DNA of 64,000 bases from Cotesia glomerata (lineage: Eukaryota > Arthropoda > Insecta > Hymenoptera > Braconidae), in assembly GCF_020080835.1 (NCBI RefSeq), contig NC_058164.1:23213510-23277509 (forward strand). The letters run 5' to 3'. The translations under genes and the position numbers were made by a program. Shown here one piece after another: positions 62,115 to 64,000 of this stretch. The first letter of the stretch is position 1, and the number at the start of each line of letters is the position of its first letter. The notes beneath the pieces are model-generated. The model saw nothing but the letters and a program-made list of their open reading frames with translations. It was not told the DNA's origin and searched no databases.

Positions 62115-63796
62115 TGTAACGGGGTGGTTAGCCCTGTCCAATTGGTCACCCCTTTCCTCTTTGAAAAGGGCGCCACTGGGATTTTATACTCGGTGTCCCA
62201 GAAACCGGGGAGCATGAGAAGGAAAGATCGGGTCGTGAGAAGTTGAGAAAGGCTGAAAAATTAATACTGAGTAACAATTATTAACAATTTAATTATTTAT
62301 TCAATGTAAACAATTTAATTCTAACAAAATTCCTTAACAATATTGCCCTTAAAATTAACCTATCAATCACTAAATTTGAGAACCTCTCACCTACGCAGGC
62401 ACTTGCCAAAACTTACAACTAAATATCATTAAATTCTTTTAAACATAGATCATTACGCATCTATCTTCTTAATTTCTTAACTCAACATAGACCATTACGC
62501 ATCTATCTTCTTAATTTCCTAATTCACTTTTAGACCATTACGCATCTATCTTCAATTTCTTAACTCAACATAGACCATTACGCATCTATCTTCAATTTCT
62601 TAACTCAACATAGACCATTACGCATCTATCTTCAATTTCTAATTCAATCATAGACCATTACGCATCTATCTTTAATTTCCTAAACCCTCGTCCAACTGAC
62701 GGAATAACAAACAACATATTTTACCCAATAAAAACTTCTTAATTATTCAATTATCTGAACTAATTTCACATAAACAACCTCGTCTACCTGACGGAATACC
62801 ATATAATACCATAATTACCTAACTTCCATATAAAATCGTCCACCGACGCTAACTTCATTCTATAGAGTTCTCTACTTTATTCATACATCTTAATTACCAA
62901 TAAAACTGAATCTCAAAACTTCGCATTTTCCAAAATTACCAAAATTACGCCTAACAATTACTTAACACAAAATTCCGACCTTCGATTTTAATTCTTAATC
63001 CTCCTTAAATAAATTCTAAGCGATATTTCTTAATTAAATTCTGTCTCGAAAATTCCTAACTAAAATTAATTTATTATAGCCAACAGGCCTATAATAAATT
63101 ACTAATAAATTCTTTACCAATAAATTAACAATTTATCCATTAAATATAAAAGTTCAGCGACAAAACTAACTACTTGACCTTGACAATAAAAACTAAAGTA
63201 CGAATTCTTTAATATAAAAATGACCGCTTGAGAAATTAAATTTAATTATTTCAGCCTCTTAATTAAATCAATAATCAAATCTGGTCTACAATAATCGAAA
63301 ATACCTGGAGACTCAATTATTGTTTTATTCAACGACGACTGATACTCCGATACAACTTGGCGGGCTTAGCTGCTTGGCGTCTTGTCGTCTTGAACCAGGG
63401 TGCGGCAGGGTTGTCCAATTCCAAAAATGCCCTGATAACTTCCTCTGCAGTTGCTCTTTATTCTCGACGTCCAAATTTGCACTCTATCGACTTAAACTGA
63501 TCTCAACAAGGTCACTGATTCACAAGGACAAAAGGCCACTGGCTTCCAGAAGGGAAAAAGCCTCCATGTCCCTCCTGTTGGCTCTTTTATAACCCTCCAA
63601 CTCCGGCTCTCGAACTTTCCTATTGTTATGCCCCGCTTTATTTTACGGGGACTGTAGTGGGGACTTTCGATTAGCACGCCCGGTGACAAGTCGAAACTAC
63701 TTGTCAAAAATCGAAAGGTAAGGGAAAGCCCTGACCTACCGTGCGTTAATTAAGTGGTCGATAATGACCCCGGGAAGTTCGATTTTCCCTGTTACA
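62115..63796. mobile_element. Solo LTR, 1682 bp, with 4-bp target-site duplication
   Basis: It starts TGTAACGGGGTGG and ends TTTTCCCTGTTACA (TG...CA, 6-bp inverted termini), flanked by ACAT at 62111-62114 and 63797-63800. It has no internal gag or pol. It interrupts the GATCTGA-word repeat, which continues on both sides. A minisatellite and a GC-rich 3' third (63320-63790) lie inside. This is consistent with a Gypsy or BEL LTR left by recombination; the superfamily is not decided. Confidence 0.8.
62443..62690. repeat. Six-unit minisatellite, about 40 bp per unit
   Basis: Units with TAGACCATTACGCATCTATC start near 62444, 62485, 62529, 62570, 62609 and 62649, separated by AATTTCTTAACTCAA spacers. 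Confidence 0.85.
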
Positions 63797-63854
63797 ACAT
63801 ATATTCATCAAGCTTGATCTGATTTGATCTAACTTGATCTGATCATATTTAAAC

Positions 63855-63858
<4 letters not shown>

Positions 63859-63928
<70 letters not shown>

Positions 63929-64000
63929 CGATATAACGCGGCTTGTCAGCACGATAGCGTTTTCAATTTATGACCGATTCTTCTCAAACTCAGCATGCTT
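63859..64000. repeat. (TA)n microsatellite with the inverted flank of 28667-28737
   Basis: A TA tract to about 63922, then ATACGATATAACGCGGCTTG, the complement of the sequence before the 28738 tract. It continues past the window edge. Confidence 0.85.

Noticed and set aside
1..64000. CRISPR array, bacterial operon or integrated virus
   Set aside because: No regularly spaced repeats with unique spacers, no Shine-Dalgarno-linked gene runs, and no viral structural or replication gene seen. The tandem arrays are minisatellites or transposon-internal repeats.

Overview
The window is strongly AT-rich animal DNA with spliced genes, long repeat-filled introns and many nested inverted-repeat elements. 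Spliced reconstruction of PFKFB, a CYP6-type P450, a PDGF/VEGF-receptor-like Ig protein and an R1-clade LINE points to an insect. The base composition, element load and small cystine-knot peptide suggest a hymenopteran, possibly a parasitoid wasp. That last step is inference, because nothing in the sequence proves the order or family.

Layout. (1) 1-1.7 kb: the last two exons of an unrecognised plus-strand gene. (2) 4.5-34.4 kb: one minus-strand gene for 6-phosphofructo-2-kinase/fructose-2,6-bisphosphatase, with six coding exons that join in frame to 486 codons and a first intron of about 15.5 kb. Inside its introns lie a plus-strand secreted knottin (ICK) gene at 6.7-9.2 kb, an intronless minus-strand coiled-coil gene at 14.5-15.8 kb, and most of the window's transposable elements. 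(3) 35-44.7 kb: no gene recognised; nested inverted-repeat elements, including a 527-bp near-perfect hairpin. (4) 44.76-52.98 kb: a 13-exon plus-strand gene joining to 622 codons, with a signal-peptide-like start and five Ig-like domains of the PDGFR/VEGFR (insect Pvr) type. It stops without a membrane segment or kinase. Its second intron carries a broken R1-type LINE between two inverted copies of a local repeat. (5) 54.5-56.3 kb: a complete four-exon CYP6-like P450 with a TATA plus TCAGT core promoter. (6) 58.3-59.7 kb: a decayed TTAA-flanked DNA transposon, probably Kolobok-like. (7) 60.5 kb: a remnant of a second P450 start. (8) 62.1-63.8 kb: a 1.68-kb solo LTR with a 4-bp target-site duplication.

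Repeats. At least five repeat families recur: one with AACTTCCCGCT ends and internal GAGCTC motifs (five copies); one with TGCACGCCTCATAA-type ends; one with CTACACAGAAAGAAAAATTTC-type ends; tRNA-derived SINE-like copies; and long palindromes that would fold into hairpin RNA. No CRISPR, bacterial operon or viral replication gene is seen.

The genes do not form one pathway. The biologically most interesting item is the receptor-ectodomain gene, which looks like a secreted decoy form of a growth-factor receptor. A secreted knottin lies elsewhere in the same window.
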